A stretch of 64,000 nucleotides of DNA, taken from positions 57,229,338 through 57,293,337 of the forward strand of contig CM067356.1 in assembly GCA_034190875.2 (NCBI GenBank), read 5' to 3'. This DNA is from Urechis unicinctus (taxonomy: Eukaryota; Annelida; Polychaeta; Xenopneusta; Urechidae). Shown in pieces: positions 1-13,995 of this stretch. The notes beneath the pieces were generated by a model. The model did not search any database, was not told where the DNA came from, and was given only the letters and a program-made list of their open reading frames with translations. The stretch's first letter is position 1; every line of letters starts with the position of its first letter. The position numbers and the translations under genes were made by a program.

Positions 1-150
1 AAGTTCCGAACCTTGCCGAGCGGCAGGTGTACCGGTCGAACGGAGAAAATATGATTAAAGTCACCTATTTTAAGGAATGGAGTTCTTCAACGTACCCGTT
101 ATTAATTTGGATACACATTTATACTTAGGTACTGCGAGTTTTAACAAGAA

Positions 151-519
151 TTAGTGATACCTAACATTCTGAAGATTGTCTTCTCTAATATTGGAGCACG
201 AACGATTCCATGTCAAAAATGCACGTATGTCATATATTTTAACGTATTTATATTCTGATTCATGGATAATTAAACTGCCATCATTGAAGTAATTGCTGTA
301 ACTATTATACATATCGATTGCTCTGGGCAGATTAATGTTATTTAACCACTCTGAACACTGTAATCTGTCTGTCAACGATGTCGGACAACATCCCTCGTCC
401 CTTAAATCGGGAGAGTCCAAACAGCTGTCACTATTTATCTCCGTGCGACATGGCGACAGTCTTGCCGCACATGGCCAAAGTTGCAAAATCCGCTTAAATT
501 TGGTGCAACAAAACAACAA
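151..519 (-). CDS. Unrecognised small protein, left-arm copy
   Basis: Open frame of about 122 residues read outward from the giant inverted repeat; the assumed start is a TTG-type codon, so the true start or an upstream exon is uncertain. I do not recognise the family. The stretch DSPDLRDEGCCPTSLTDRLQ and the following segment with motifs SEWLNN and AIDMYNSYSNY are repeated almost unchanged in the mirrored frame at 18,059-18,295, which is the main reason to take it as real coding sequence. A CC pair and other cysteines could suggest a secreted or small cysteine-containing protein, but no signal peptide is clear. Homology between the two copies stops near position 185, inside this frame, so its last residues are unique to this side. 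A TATA-like box lies about 45 bp upstream of the frame. Confidence 0.45.
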   Translation of the reverse strand: MLFCCTKFKRILQLWPCAARLSPCRTEINSDSCLDSPDLRDEGCCPTSLTDRLQCSEWLNNINLPRAIDMYNSYSNYFNDGSLIIHESEYKYVKIYDIRAFLTWNRSCSNIREDNLQNVRYH

Positions 520-563
520 GGTGATAATCTTAAATCAGTTCCAATTTAATGAGAGAAGAAGTG

Positions 564-573
564 TTTATATATA
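564..573 (-). promoter_or_regulatory. TATA-like box upstream of the left-arm gene
   Basis: On the minus strand this reads TATATATAAA, about 45 bp before the frame at 151-519. The mirrored right arm lacks this stretch: there, sequence matching position about 650 joins directly to sequence matching about 475. If the box is a promoter, only the left copy retains it. The surroundings are AT-rich, so chance occurrence is possible. Confidence 0.35.
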
Positions 574-799
574 GTAAATGAAAGGCGAATAAGATATGGT
601 AATTTGAGAGAAAATAACTTTCGACTGAAGTTATTTGGGTGTTTCCCAAATCGGTCGCGTTGACAGGCTTCTGTGAAGTTCTGATCGGCTAGCTAGCTAT
701 ACACTGAATGACACGGAGCAGTGGAGGCAGCATCACATAGCGTTATGAACCCATTCCTCGCTCTTATATTATATGGTTCAATAATTTATTTTCGTATTG

Positions 800-2355
800 T
801 TAAATATTAACTGCAATAATGCAAACCAGCCGAGAAGTTTATGCAACAGGACACAAAGTATGTGCATGTCATATAATGATGTGTCCAATTGCATATGTTC
901 ATACATCTATTCACAATTTGCTTCATCAAGTGTCAAACTGACCTCCAATTGATTAATTGTGCATTCTTTATTACATGTTTTATCTGTTCATGAAAGAGCA
1001 TCATTGTCTTGCCTTACATTATATTTATTTTGAGAATTAAACTGAATCCCATCTTTTAGTGTGAACGATATAAATCCCCTCAGGACACCATGATTCAAAC
1101 ATGGATTAAACAATCTTTAAGCTTTAAATATATCACCTTTATTCAGTTTGCCACATAATAACATGTAGTTACAAAATGAAAAAAAACAGCAGCATCTGCA
1201 GGCAATGTGCTGAAGGATTTCGTAAGGTCAGGAGTAGGCAGAGGATGAATTTAATTTGTTTTTGATTAAACTTTGATTGCTGTTCACTTGCCCAATCTAG
1301 GGTCACTTAAATTCTACAAAAAATGTATCCACAATAAAGGTTGATTCAGCTGAATAAATTGACTTAATGGACTGAATGTATTGACCGCATAAGGGTTAAC
1401 AATATAAGGAAATCAATTAGCAGGATATCATTATCAAGCAAAGCATATCTACAGATAAATTTGAACATGATCAACAGGAACTTTGACAACAGCGTCTTAT
1501 GTTGCACTATCAGTAATAAACTTTCAATAGGGCCAGTCTTGGTGGGTTTCCATTAGGACACAATTAGTGAATCCATACAACAGCTTGTCCATATGATTCT
1601 CCTGCTGTGCCCCAGCTATAGTTGCACATTCTGTTACACACACAAAGTTAACTTGTCAAACTGCCTATCAGTCTTATATCACAAGAACTAAAGGAAGTCT
1701 ATGTAAAACATTACACAACATTAATTCTTACCAACCTGATAAGGTTGAATATCAATACAACATGTCACATGAATCAATCTCTTGTTATTAAGTAAAGGAA
1801 GTAAAAACTAATCCCTCTCCTGTGGCAGAAATTGAATCTACATTTGAATATAAATTAATAGAATATTGGTAAAACACATTGTAAGCCTGATATTATCAAT
1901 ATGCACTGCAATTATATAACAAATAACAAACCGCCCACCCATCAATAATTAATGTTACCTTCATTCATTGACCACTGGTGGCAACTTTAACATTCTCATT
2001 CTGGGTATCCAGATAACAGGCATTGACTAGTGACCACCAGGAAGGTTGCTATGGAGCTTAGCATTGATAAATATACTAGAATTCAATGCTTGACTGCTCC
2101 CCTGGGTTGGCTATGATGCACTTCCTTCTGTCACTTAAAAAAATGGTGTCTCATCCACATAAGCCAGCTCTCTTTACCCTTAACCCGAGGTCACATTTAC
2201 AATTGTACACATCTGAAAATCAGTATATAGTGAGGATGAGGACATACATATCTGATGTTCATCTGGAGATGATTATGTGACAAAGCCAGATGTTCAGAAT
2301 AAGTCTACAGCCTAGAGAGCTTAGTTCAGTCATCAGTAACAGGGCTGGAAGTTAA
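800..2355. other. Arm sequence without recognisable gene
   Basis: AT-rich sequence whose mirrored partner is about 16,830-17,900. Short frames here, for example 2,086-2,280, are not kept as equivalent frames in the partner, so I see no coding signal. The frame at 17,050-17,370 in the other arm is likewise not mirrored here. Confidence 0.5.
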
Positions 2356-2406
2356 CTAAAATGGCCACCCGTCCTGACCTGTCCTGATGACGGGTTGCCA
2401 TTTTAG
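2356..2406. repeat. 18-bp-arm hairpin, left copy
   Basis: CTAAAATGGCCACCCGTC is followed after 15 bases by its reverse complement with one mismatch. The same hairpin stands at the mirrored position 16,767-16,817 with a perfect 18-bp stem. Confidence 0.8.
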
Positions 2407-2459
2407 ATGTTAACTGGCCTCAAGAAATTCTACCCCTCCAAACAAAAAAGATGCCATGT

Positions 2460-2580
2460 TAGGAGAACCCCAGGTCAGTGACATACTTGGCTGGTGACAA
2501 GAACCCCAGGTCAGTGTACCGACTGGCTGGTAATAAAAAGAACCCCAGGTCTGTGTCATGCTGGGCTGGTGATGAGGAGG
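2460..2580 (+). repeat. About 35-bp tandem repeat, left copy
   Basis: Roughly three units containing AACCCCAGGTCAGTG and a CTGGCTGGTGA segment. The partner array at 16,464-16,715 has about seven units, so copy number changed after the arms formed. Confidence 0.7.
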
Positions 2581-2925
2581 TGATATTAATTGCAGATAAA
2601 TACAGAGCAGATTAAGTGTACAACAATGAGACACTATACACAGGTGCATACATCATAACTGCAAGACCATCAGTCAGGACTAGGTGGAGCTTAACAGTAA
2701 TACTGGGTAAACAGAACTTCAGATAAAAAACTTCTACATTAACAGACTGCTAAAGCCATACTCGCACACAACAAATACAGATAATACTCATTGTTTCGGT
2801 CATTTTGGTCATTCTGATGGTTTTAGCAAAAATTACATTTAGACATAACATGTCTTTTTAAGCCCCAGTGATTGATATATCTCAATGGAATATGATAAAC
2901 AAGAGAATCCAAAACATTGATGAAG

Positions 2926-4707
2926 CCACAACATTGATGAAGCCACAACATTGACGAAGTCACGAAATTGGTGAAGCCACAGTATTGGTGAAGCCACAAT
3001 AGTGGTGAAGCCACAGTTTTGGTGAAGCCACAATATTGGTGAAGCTACAGTATTGTTGAAGCCACAATATTGGTGAAGCCACAATATTGATGAAGTTTTA
3101 ATATTGCTGAAGCCACAATATTGGTGAAGTCACAGTATTGTTGAAGCCACAATATTGCTGAAGCCACAATATTGGTGAAGTCACAACACAGCTAAAGCCA
3201 CAACATTGGTGAAGCCAAAATATTGGTGAAGCCACTGGTAAAGCCAAAACATTGGTAAAGCCACAACACTGGTGACGTGACAACTTGGTGAAGCCAAAAT
3301 TTGGATAAAGGGATAACTTTGATGAAGCTACAACATTGGTGAAGCCAAAATATTGATGAAGCCTAACACTGGTGAAGCCACAAAATTGGTGAATTTACAA
3401 TATTGATGAAGCCACAATATTGGTGAAACCACAACACTGGTGAAGCCACAACATTGGTGAAGCCAAAATATTGATGAAGCCACATTATTGGAAAAGGAAA
3501 AGTATTGATGAAGCCACAATATCATTGAATCCACAACACTGGTGAGGCCACAACAATGTTGAAGCTAAAATATTGTTGAAGCCACAACATTGGTTAAAAC
3601 AAAACACTGGTAGAGCCACAACTTTGGTGATGCCACATTATTTCTTAAGCCACAATATTGGTAAAGCTACAACACTTGTGAAGCCACAACATTGATGAAG
3701 CCAAAATATTTATGGAGACACAACAATGGTGAAGCCACAGTATTGGTGAAGCCACAACACTGGTGAAGCCACAGTATTTGTGAAGCCTCAATATTGGTAA
3801 GGCCACAACACTGGTGAAGCCACAACATTGGTGAAGCCAAAATATTGATGAAGCTACAGTATTGAAGAAGCCACAGAATTGGTAAAGCCACAATACTGAT
3901 GAAGCCACAATATTGGTGAAGCCAAAGTATTAGTGAAGCCACAAGATTTGTGAAGCCACTATATTGGTGAAGCCAAAGTATTGATGAAGCCACAACATTG
4001 ATGAAGCCACATTATTGGTGAAGCCACAATATTGATGTCACAATATTGATGAAGCCACAATATCATTGAATCCACAACACTGGTGAAGCCGCAACAATGT
4101 TGAAGCCACAACACTGTTGAAGTCACGATATTGATGATGCAACAGTATTGGAAAAGCCACAGATGTGTAAAGCCACAATATTGATGAAGCCACAATATTG
4201 GTGAAGCCACAGTATTAATGAAGCCACAACATTGGTGAAGCCAAAGTATTGGTGAAGCCACAATAATGATGTCACAATATTGATGAAGCCACAATATCAT
4301 TGAATCTATAACACTGGTGAGGCCACAACAATGTTGAAGCTAAAATGTTATGAAGCCATAGCATTGGTGATGCCACAGTATTTGTAAAGCAGCAATATTG
4401 GTAAAGCCATAATATTGGTGAAGTCACAAATTTTGATGTAGCCATAGCATTGATGAAGCCACAACACTGGTGACGTCACAATATTTATGAAGCCACAATA
4501 TTTATGAAGCCACAATATTGGTGAAGCCACAGTATTATTGAAGCCACAGTATTGGTAAAGCCACAGTATTGGTGAGACCACAATATTGGTGAAACTACAA
4601 TATTGATGAAGCCACAATATTATTGAAGCCACAGTATTGGTGAAGCCACAATTTTGGTGAAGCCACAATATTGTAAAGCCACAAAACTGGTGAAACCACA
4701 ATATTGA
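2926..4707 (+). repeat. 17-bp minisatellite array, left arm
   Basis: About one hundred diverged units of GAAGCCACAATATTGGT and variants (CAACATTGGT, CAGTATTGGT, CAACACTGGT). The reverse complement of the unit carries no stop in any frame and 17 is not a multiple of three, so all three minus-strand frames stay open for long stretches and give a 17-residue periodic product (WLHQYCGFTNTVASPI type). That periodic peptide is best read as an artefact of the repeat. Confidence 0.9.
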
Positions 4708-4805
4708 TGAAGTTGTGAATTTACCATTAACATAAAATTTGATTTCATGGTGGTTAAGCACATGGACCTTAATATTGCACATGTAACTCATTATGTAGAA
4801 TATGA

Positions 4806-4863
4806 AGGAGGTCATGTGGCTTCATCTACTGTCAGTAATGTAGATGAAGCCACATGACCTCCT
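4806..4863. repeat. Perfect 24-bp-arm hairpin
   Basis: Arms 4,806-4,829 and 4,840-4,863 are exact reverse complements separated by 10 bases. The arms contain GATGAAGCCAC, which resembles the minisatellite unit beside it. The mirrored hairpin at 13,933-13,995 has a mismatch and a longer loop. Confidence 0.85.
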
Positions 4864-4869
4864 CACTAT

Positions 4870-6480
4870 TCTTATCTTTAACTATTCATTTATATCAAAT
4901 CACACAATGTCATGAAATGAAAAGACTAAAGAATATTTCTCTTCACTTAGCAAGAGCCTAGTGGCCCTAAAGCAAACCACTGCTCCATTTGATATGAGGA
5001 GGTGTCTTGCAGAGATAGATGAGCATAATTGAGATGTTTGGATAGCTGATACTGTTGCCCATCTTGAAAAAATAAATTTCCTAAATTGGGCAGATTAACC
5101 AACACAGAGGATATTAATCTCCGATTATGATTCAATTGAGATACTGGGTCCATAATATCAAACCCAGAACAGGAGGTAAAGCAGTTAATCACTACCAGAT
5201 TGTAAGTGCTGCTGAGCAAAATGTCATCACAAACACATTGTCAATCTCACTGCCTAACAATAAAGACAGAAGACCTATGGCTATTGAACTCTTTTGACAG
5301 CATTTAATCATAGCTTTTATAGTATATCTTTGTATTCAATGACACACCAGGGCTGAATAATAACTCCCAAACCCACTTGTCTAGGAACAAGAGTCCATCC
5401 CCAAGTATGCAAAAAGTTTTAGCATTTAAGCCTAATTATTTAAGTTATAAAGAAATGATTCACCCTAACAGTAACACCCATGAGCTAATAATAACTTAGC
5501 TACATTTTTCCTGGAACAAGCAAATTTGCTTTTATTTAGCAAGTAAGAGGTCAAGAGCCATAAAGCTATGAGTTAAAGTTTGCAAGATTTGATCAATGTG
5601 AAGTTGCAAGCTTGCATTATAAGAAAACGTGCCATCAAGAATTATTCCCCATTGAGTAAATAACCCAGGAAAAAATGTCATGCAGCGCTGATGTTTACTT
5701 TGTAAGTGATCATCAATATAAGAGTGGTTCATGTTTAATTTGCGACAGGTATTCCCTATTTGGTTAACATAGCTAAGAAATATTTTTTTCAATAATGTCA
5801 CAATCAATATATGAGTGACTTGCATTATTAAGAAAATGTGACACCAAACGTTTACAAGCAGACAGATTGACAGTGCAAAACTGTACTGTGTCATGTGTGA
5901 TTTGGGATTTCAGATATGCTTAATACCCCTATCAACACTAGATCAGATGGACAGCTTTTAAGACTAACTGACAGATGACCATGGCATTTATAGTTTATAC
6001 ATGACATATTCAAATGATGTGATTGTACTATTGAACATTGAACATTTGACAACAATTTTACTACCAATATTGATGTGGCAGATACCCTGACAAAAGAGGC
6101 TCTGGACTTCAAAAACCCACCTAGGTTCTAATTATTTGGCAAGCCACTGTTGAACTTGGCTGGCAGCTAAAACTAGCACAGTTTGTTTTGGATAGCTATT
6201 ATTGAGATACAGATAGGATCATTCTCCTGACTTATTGATAACAAAAGTTGTGACTATCATATAACACATAATCAAACTTATAGGAATGTAATAAAGAATT
6301 CATGTTTTAGTGTTTTACAATGATACATAATATTAGCAGATCATGCTATTTCCATGTCCAATAAAAGTACTTTAAAAGGTAGGTTAAAGGTCACATTACT
6401 GATGCAAGTATATTATTCAAGAATGTTGAAAGCAAATTATCAATCTTCAACCTTTGAAAAAAAATCACATTTGAAAGAGT
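4870..6480. other. Arm sequence, no gene identified
   Basis: Pairs with about 12,120-13,930 on the opposite strand. Short frames such as 4,947-5,219 (-) and 13,718-13,900 (+) share the residues NLPNLGNLFFQDGQQYQLS versus NLPYLGNLFVQDGQQYQLS, so a small coding relic is possible. The frames do not continue equally in both arms and no family is recognised. Confidence 0.4.
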
Positions 6481-6481
6481 A

Positions 6482-6640
6482 CCCCCCCCCCCCACTCCTA
6501 ACGCACTAGCACCAGAGTAGTTATAACTTATAGGCGTAACTTATATGGTGTACTATGACACTAGGCTAGGGGTGGCTAGTGTCATAGTCCACCATACAAC
6601 ATTGTTAGTTACAGGGCATAAAGTCTGAAGTCTGTTTGGG
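6482..6640. repeat. C12 tract and left-arm-specific hairpin insert
   Basis: A run of 12 C (6,482-6,493) is followed by sequence with no partner in the right arm. It includes arms 6,544-6,563 and 6,577-6,596 (TATGGTGTACTATGACACTA with one mismatch in the return arm). The absence from the other arm near 12,100 suggests a small MITE-like or local hairpin insertion, or its loss from the right. Confidence 0.5.
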
Positions 6641-7740
6641 TTATTGTGATACCCGAGCGGATTAGGCAATGTTTACATCTGACAGCAAAAACCGTAGGCA
6701 ATAGTCGATACGTTTTAATGAACGTTAGGAAATATATTTAAAAAAAAATCATTGGTAATCGATAGATCTATCCAACCAAACTGCAGGCATGTAGTCACAT
6801 TAACGTGGTATCTGGGTATTGTTGGCATTTGGAATGGTGTTCGTGATCGGAAAGTGTGAGTGTGAACAGTAGAGCCCACGTGCGGAACAGCCCGGTGAAG
6901 CTCGCTAACCACTGTAAACTACAGGTATATCGTAATTTGTCGTACATAAAATTTCTTTCCGCAACAATAACGTTCATTGTTACATGAATGATATTCGATC
7001 TATAAACGTTAGAATCATACTGACCAAGCGAGAATCACATGGAAACAGTGCGTGTAAAATTGTCATGGCTGACCGATCGTCTTGTTTATGTTCGCTCGTG
7101 TACCGGAAATTCCACGAGGTATGGCAGGCTGGAATAGTTACAATCCCAAAATATACCTTCAGCTTGAGCCCGCGGGTGCGTTAGTGGGAACATTTGGATT
7201 TTACAACACGAGCAAACTGATAACACAGAACAATCTTTTTAATTTATCACTTGATAAAAACAGTCCGTTGATACGATATGCTTTCATTGATTACTTGAAA
7301 CTTTGCACATCATAGATCGAAAAAACCGGTATTTCATTTCAGTGAGATTCTCAAAACATTTTAAATGCTGATCTGCTTCTAGAATTCCCAGCTTAAGTAC
7401 TACATTTGTTCTTTTTTATCTAAATTAAACATTATCAGACGGATATATACAGAGTAAAAAACACCAAAAATGAGTTGACAAAGACATACAACCACGGATT
7501 TCCCAGTAAAATCGCCATTTTTTTATATCCGACCGTAAAGATATTTGAGCGTGTGCCGTCCGTTATTCTTTAATCTGCTAATTTAAATATTCATTCAAAA
7601 TTTTTATGTTTTTCATTTCAAGCGATAATTTAAAACAAAGAATTGTTCATTGAAGTTAAAAGTCACACAAATCATGAATATAAGTTTGAAGCAAATATAC
7701 ATCGAACAAAGCCTTAAAATGACCGATTATTCAACATGGC

Positions 7741-8140
<400 letters not shown>

Positions 8141-8436
8141 CGACTATTGATTTGATTATATAATGAAAATATTGAATGCAAATAAATATCTTTGTGTCGC
8201 TTTTTGTTCCTGGTATATACTATAAAAAGGTCAAGACACTAATTTATGCGTATTAATCCAACCTTTCGTGACGATATTTGTGGAATAGCCATTCGAAGAC
8301 CAGTTTGGTATCAAATATAATTTATCGACTATTGAATCGATAGCGTTTCGATATTTTGATTAGATATAATGAAAATAATTGAATGCAAATAATAAATATC
8401 TTTGTGTCGATTAAACTTTTTTTTCGGAAATCCTGA

Positions 8437-8935
8437 TCGAAGTATACATGCTTTTTATATATATCGTATAGGACGATTACCACCGTTCGTAACAAATTAT
8501 TCGTACATTTTTGCTATTTACAATATCAATTTTTATTCGGCATATTTTTATTTATACAATAAAATAGTTAAATGCGAATAAAAAGCTTTTGTGCCCACAT
8601 TTATTCCTGGTATGTATATTGTATAGGTCGTCCACGAAAGGTCAAGATATTAAATAATGCGATAATATTTGAGGACTACCTTAACCTTTTTAAAGCATTT
8701 TTTAGTCATCATTGATTGAAAAAATATAATTTTTTGGTAGCGTTTCGCGATCTAATACATTGTTGTTAATTCGCTTTCGGTACTGTAATTTATAAAATCA
8801 AATATTTTAATTTTTCAAATTAATATATCAAACACACATGATTAAACATGATCTCGGAAATTTGGATCTTAGTATCAATGCTTGCAAGGAAGGAAGATAT
8901 TGAGGTTTGCGAATTATCTCAAACGAAGGTCAGAA
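8437..8935 (+). repeat. Central block, first direct copy
   Basis: Shares long, indel-rich identity with 9,190-9,755, including ATCGAAGTATACATGCTT, CCGTTCGTAACAAATTATT and TGGTAGCGTTTCGCGATCTA. Parts also occur inverted near 23,960-24,300. No coding frame is preserved between copies. Confidence 0.8.
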
Positions 8936-9189
8936 AAAGGGAATTATATAGAGGAAAAAGCCTAAAAATAACCAAAAGAAGAGCGTTGGACGGAACTAAG
9001 ACAAAACTATTAGAAGGGCACTAATTTCGAGAGCCCACATATATTTTCGTAGAATAGAAATTTTTAAGTCGTTATGGTTTACAAATATAATTTATGAAGT
9101 GGATCCTTATAAACCATTGGGAGATCATATAAATGCTGTAGAATAGGAGAAAAAAATGTTTTCGGTAATAGATATCCAGCATACATGAT

Positions 9190-9755
9190 TAAACATTTTT
9201 TTCGGAAATTTGGATCGAAGTATACATGCTTGATTTATATATATATATATCTATAGTGACGATTACAACCGTTCGTAACAAATTATTATCGTACATTTTT
9301 GCTATTTACAATTATCAATTATTTATTCGGCATATTTTTATTTAGACAATAGAGATAGTTAAATGCGAATAAAAGCTTTTGGTCACTTTTTATTCCTGGA
9401 GACTAGTCGAAAGGGAGACGAAAGGTCAAGATATTAAATAATGCGAATGAATCCAACCTTTCGTGCCTATGTAGAATATTTGAGGACTACCTTAACCTTT
9501 TAAAAGCATTTTTAGTCATCATTGATTGAAAGAGATAATTTTTTGGTAGCGTTTCGCGATCTAATACATTGTTGTTAATTGATGAAAAAGGAGAAAAATA
9601 AAGCTTTCGGTAGTAATTTATAAAATCAAATATTTTAATTTTTCAAATTAATATATCAAACACACATGATTAAACATGAGGAAATTTGGATCTTAGTATC
9701 AATGCTTGCAAGGAGATATTGAGGTTTGCGAATTATCTCAACGAATGGTCAGTTG
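9190..9755 (+). repeat. Central block, second direct copy
   Basis: Second copy of the block at 8,437-8,935, about 0.75-0.83 kb further on, with many small indels. It lies in the middle of the giant inverted repeat, where the arms no longer pair. Confidence 0.8.
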
Positions 9756-9884
9756 TTAGAAATTTAGATTATATTAGAAATCCTAATAGAAAAGAATATC
9801 TTTGTACGTAACTAAGACAAAACTATTATAATTGAATGGTCAGACCAGAGTTGGCAGCGTTTCGTGATCTAATACCTTCTTGTA

Positions 9885-10003
9885 GATGAGAGAGAGATAG
9901 AGAGAAATATAGATAGGATAGATAGATATAGATAGATATATATATATAGATATATATATGATAGATATAGATGAAATATATATATAGATATCTATATATA
10001 TAC

Positions 10004-10076
<73 letters not shown>
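9885..10076. repeat. GA/GATA-rich tract running into (TA)n
   Basis: GAGAGATAGAGA and GATAGATATAGATA stretches lead into a (TA)n run at 10,007-10,076. All long frames here are dinucleotide artefacts (YIYIYI). Confidence 0.85.
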
Positions 10077-10078
<2 letters not shown>

Positions 10079-10079
10079 A

Positions 10080-10340
10080 ATCACACACACATTAGCCCGA
10101 ACGCGATCTTGAGTATACAAACCGCCAACTTTTCGTACACTTGGGTCCACGAAAGGACATACCAATATGTCTACATACAGTCAACGCACACATATTGTTT
10201 AAAATAATTGAAAAATATTTTGGTTTGACAATTTTAATATGATAGTCTAATGTAAGTGACGTACAAAAATAATTTTTCCCAGGCGATTTCTTTGGATCTA
10301 TATAATATAATAGCCAAATAAAATTTAAGCAACTAACCAT
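10080..10340 (+). repeat. Dispersed block shared with 23.7 kb
   Basis: Closely matches 23,687-23,935 in the same orientation, including TTGGGTCCACGAAAGGACAT, GACAATTTTAATATGATAG and AATAAAATTTAAGCAACTAA. In both places it immediately follows a (TA)n run. A partial third copy of its end lies at 10,555-10,606. Confidence 0.85.
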
Positions 10341-10344
10341 ATAA

Positions 10345-10375
<31 letters not shown>

Positions 10376-10424
10376 TATAGATATATATAGAGATATAGAT
10401 ATCTCTATATCTCTCTCTCTCTCT

Positions 10425-10480
<56 letters not shown>

Positions 10481-10500
10481 AGAGAGAGATAGAGATAGGA
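10341..10500. repeat. (TA)n, (GA)n and (CT)n tracts able to fold
   Basis: A GA/TA stretch, a long CT run (about 10,411-10,475) and a second GA stretch follow each other, so the CT run could pair with either neighbour. Confidence 0.8.
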
Positions 10501-10604
10501 CATAGATATATATATAGAAAGAAAAATAAATATATAAATATGATAGAGGTAGTGATATATTTTTTCCCAGATATTTGGATGTATAAGAGCCAAAATAAAA
10601 TTTA

Positions 10605-10734
<130 letters not shown>

Positions 10735-13700
10735 TTATACAAGTCCGACCATTATGGTACTATTCACCGACCATTTTGGCCCCTACTTACATTTTGGTCG
10801 ATGATCATTGGGCCAAAATATTCAGCGTCATCTCCTAGCCTTACAAAGTGTAACGTTGGTTGCAACTACTCCGCCTAAGGTTGGATTCGCATTATTCGGG
10901 CAAACTATCCACTTAAATTTGTGTTAAATACCTTCACATGAATTTACATTTTGGCCTAAGCGACCATTTTGGCCAGGTTGAAAAATCGGTCATTATTTGG
11001 CTTTGTTCGATGTATATTTGCTTCAAACTTAGGTTCATGATTTGTGTGACTTTTAACGTCAAAGAACAATTGTTTGTTTTAAATTATATCTTCAAATGAA
11101 GAACATACAAATTTTGAAAGTATATATACATCAGCAATTTAACGAGTAACGGGCGGCACACGCTCAAATATCTTTACGAACGGATATAAAAAAAATGGCG
11201 ATTTTACTGGGAAATCCGGGGTTGTAAGTCTTTGTCAACTCATTTTTGGTGTTTTGTTCTCAATATATATCAGTTTGATAGTGTTTTATTTAGATAAATA
11301 AGAACAAATGAAGCACTTAAGCTTAGAACTCGAGACGCAGATCAGCATTCAAAACGTTTGGAAAATCTCGCTGAATCTCACTGGTTTTCTCGATCTATGA
11401 TGTGCAATGTTTCAAGTAATAAATGAAGTCATATCGTATCAACGGACTGTTTTTAACACAGGAATGATTAGCCAGATCGTTATATGTTATCAGTTTGCTC
11501 ATGTCTTAAAATCAAATTGTCCCCACGAACGCATCTGCGGGCTCAAGCTGAAGGTATATTTTGGGATTGTAACAATTCAAGCTTTCCATACCGCATGGAA
11601 TTTCCGGTACAGGAGCGAGTATAAACAAAGTTTATCGGTCAGCCATGACCATTTTACACGCTCTATTTACATTTGATTCTAATGTGGTCAGTATAATTCC
11701 AACGTTTAAATATTGAATATCATTAATGTGACAATGAATGTTATTGCTGCGGAAAGAAATTTCATGTACGACAAATTATGAAATACCCGTAGTTTACAGT
11801 GGTTAGCGAGCTTCACCGGGCTGTTCCGCATGTGGGCTCTACCGTTCACGGTTCAGACTCACTCTTACCGATCACTTACACTTTTCCAACGGCAAATATT
11901 ACCCAGATATCACGTTAATAGGACTAGATGCCTGCAGCTTGGTTGGACAGATCTACCGATTACCATTGATTTGTTTTTAAATGTATTTCCTAACGTTCAT
12001 TTAACCATATTGACTATTGGCCATTTTAGCGAACGGGTTTTGCCCCATCTGTCAGATGTAAACATCGCCTGATCGTGACAGCGGACATGCGCTGATGGCT
12101 CTGTGTTAGTGGGGTGGGGTTACTCTTTCAAATGTGATTTATTTTTCAAAGGTTGAAGATTGATATTTTGCTTTCCACATCCTTGAATTATTTACTTGCA
12201 TCAGTAATGTTACCCTTAACATGGAAATAGCATGATCTGTTAATATGATGTATCATTGTAATACACTAAAACATGAGTTATTTGTTACATTCCTATAAGT
12301 TTGATTATGTGTTATATGATAGTTCAGTGTTGGACAGAGTCACACTTTTGTTATCAATTAGTCAGCAGAGTGATCCTTTAGATCTCAGAAATAGCTATCT
12401 AAAACAACTGTGCTGGTTTGAGTTCACAGCCAAATTTCATTAGCGGCTAGGGAAATAATCAGACCCTAAGTAGGTTTTTAAAGTCAAGAGCCTCTTTTGT
12501 CTGGGTATCTGCCACATCAATATTGGTAATAAAATTGTTGTCAAATGTTCAATGTGTGTAATCCAAACAATTGTTCAATAGTACAATCACATCATTTGAA
12601 TATATCATGTATAAGCTATAAATGACATGGTCATCTGTCAGTTAGTCTTGAGCACTGTGCATCTGGTCTAGTGTTGAAGGGTTATTAAGCATATCTGAAG
12701 CCCCAAATCACACATGAGGCCTTTTTAGAACAGTGCAGTTCCCAAGATGTAACAAACTGCCTGGTTAGGCATGGCTTGGGAGGTCACTTTTTTTGTTGCC
12801 CATCCTGGACCTGTTGCTTGCCACTTATAAGGTATAATTTATGGGACCATTAGGCAGTAACCATTAAAAGTTATGCTCCTCAGCACAGTTTTGCCCTGTC
12901 TATCTGTCTGCTTGTAAACTTTTGGTGTAACATTTTTTTGATAATGCAAGGTTCTCTTATATTGATTGTCACTTACAAACAAACTATCAGCCCTTTGTGA
13001 CATTATTATTGTAAAATAATCTCACTAGCTATGTTAACCAAATAGGGAATACCTGTTTCAAATTAAACATGAATCACTCTTATTGATGATCACTTACAAA
13101 GTAAATATCAGCACTGCAATACATTTTGTTCTTGAGTAATTATCTCAATGGGGAATAATTCTTGATGGCACTTTTCTTATAATGCAAGCTAGAAACTTTA
13201 CATTGACCAAATCTTGCAAACTTTAACTCATAGCTTTATGGCTTTTGATCCCTGACTTGCTAGATAAAAGCAAATTAAATTTGCTTGTTCAAGGAAAAAT
13301 GTAGCTAAGTCATTATTAGCTTATGGTTGTTTGGGTGAATCATTTCTTAAAAATTCAAATTATTAGGCTCAAATGCTTAAACTTTTTGCATAACTACTTG
13401 GCGATGGACTGTTGTTGCTTGACAAGTGGGTTTGGGGGATATTGTTCAGCTCTGGTGTGTCATTGAATACAATGTTATACTATAAACGCTATGATTAAAT
13501 GCTGTCATAACTTGTAAGTGTCAAATAAAGCAGAGTTTACTAGCCATCGGCATTCTGTAGTTATTGTTAGGCTGTGAGATTGTCTAGGTGTTTGTGATGA
13601 CATTTTGCTCAGCAGCATTCGCGATCTGGTAGGGATTAACTGCTTTACCTCCTGTTCTGGGTTTAATATTATGGACCCAGTAACTCAATTTAATCATATT

Positions 13701-13932
13701 GGAGATACATATCCTCTGTGTTGGTTAATCTGCCCTATTTAGGAAATTTATTTGTTCAAGATGGGCAACAGTATCAGCTGTCCAACCATCACAATTATGC
13801 TCATCTATCTCTGCATGATACCTCCTCATATCAAAGGGAGCAGTGTTTTGCTTTAGGACCACTAGGCTCTTACTTAGTGAAAAGACATTTGGTGATTTGA
13901 GATAAATGTATAGTTTAACATAAGAATAGTGA

Positions 13933-13995
13933 TGAGGTCATGTGGCTTCATCTACATTACTGACAGCAATGAAGATGAAGCAACATGACCTCCTC
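13933..13995. repeat. Hairpin, right-arm copy
   Basis: GAGGTCATGTGGCTTCATCT pairs with AGATGAAGCAACATGACCTC with one mismatch; partner of the perfect hairpin at 4,806-4,863. Confidence 0.75.

Noticed and set aside
3098-4815. Long minus-strand frames encoding WLHQYCGFTN repeats (and + frames at 13,985-16,151)
   Set aside because: The 17-bp unit lacks stops in all three frames and is not a multiple of three, so every phase is open. The periodic peptide follows from the DNA repeat and is not evidence of a gene.
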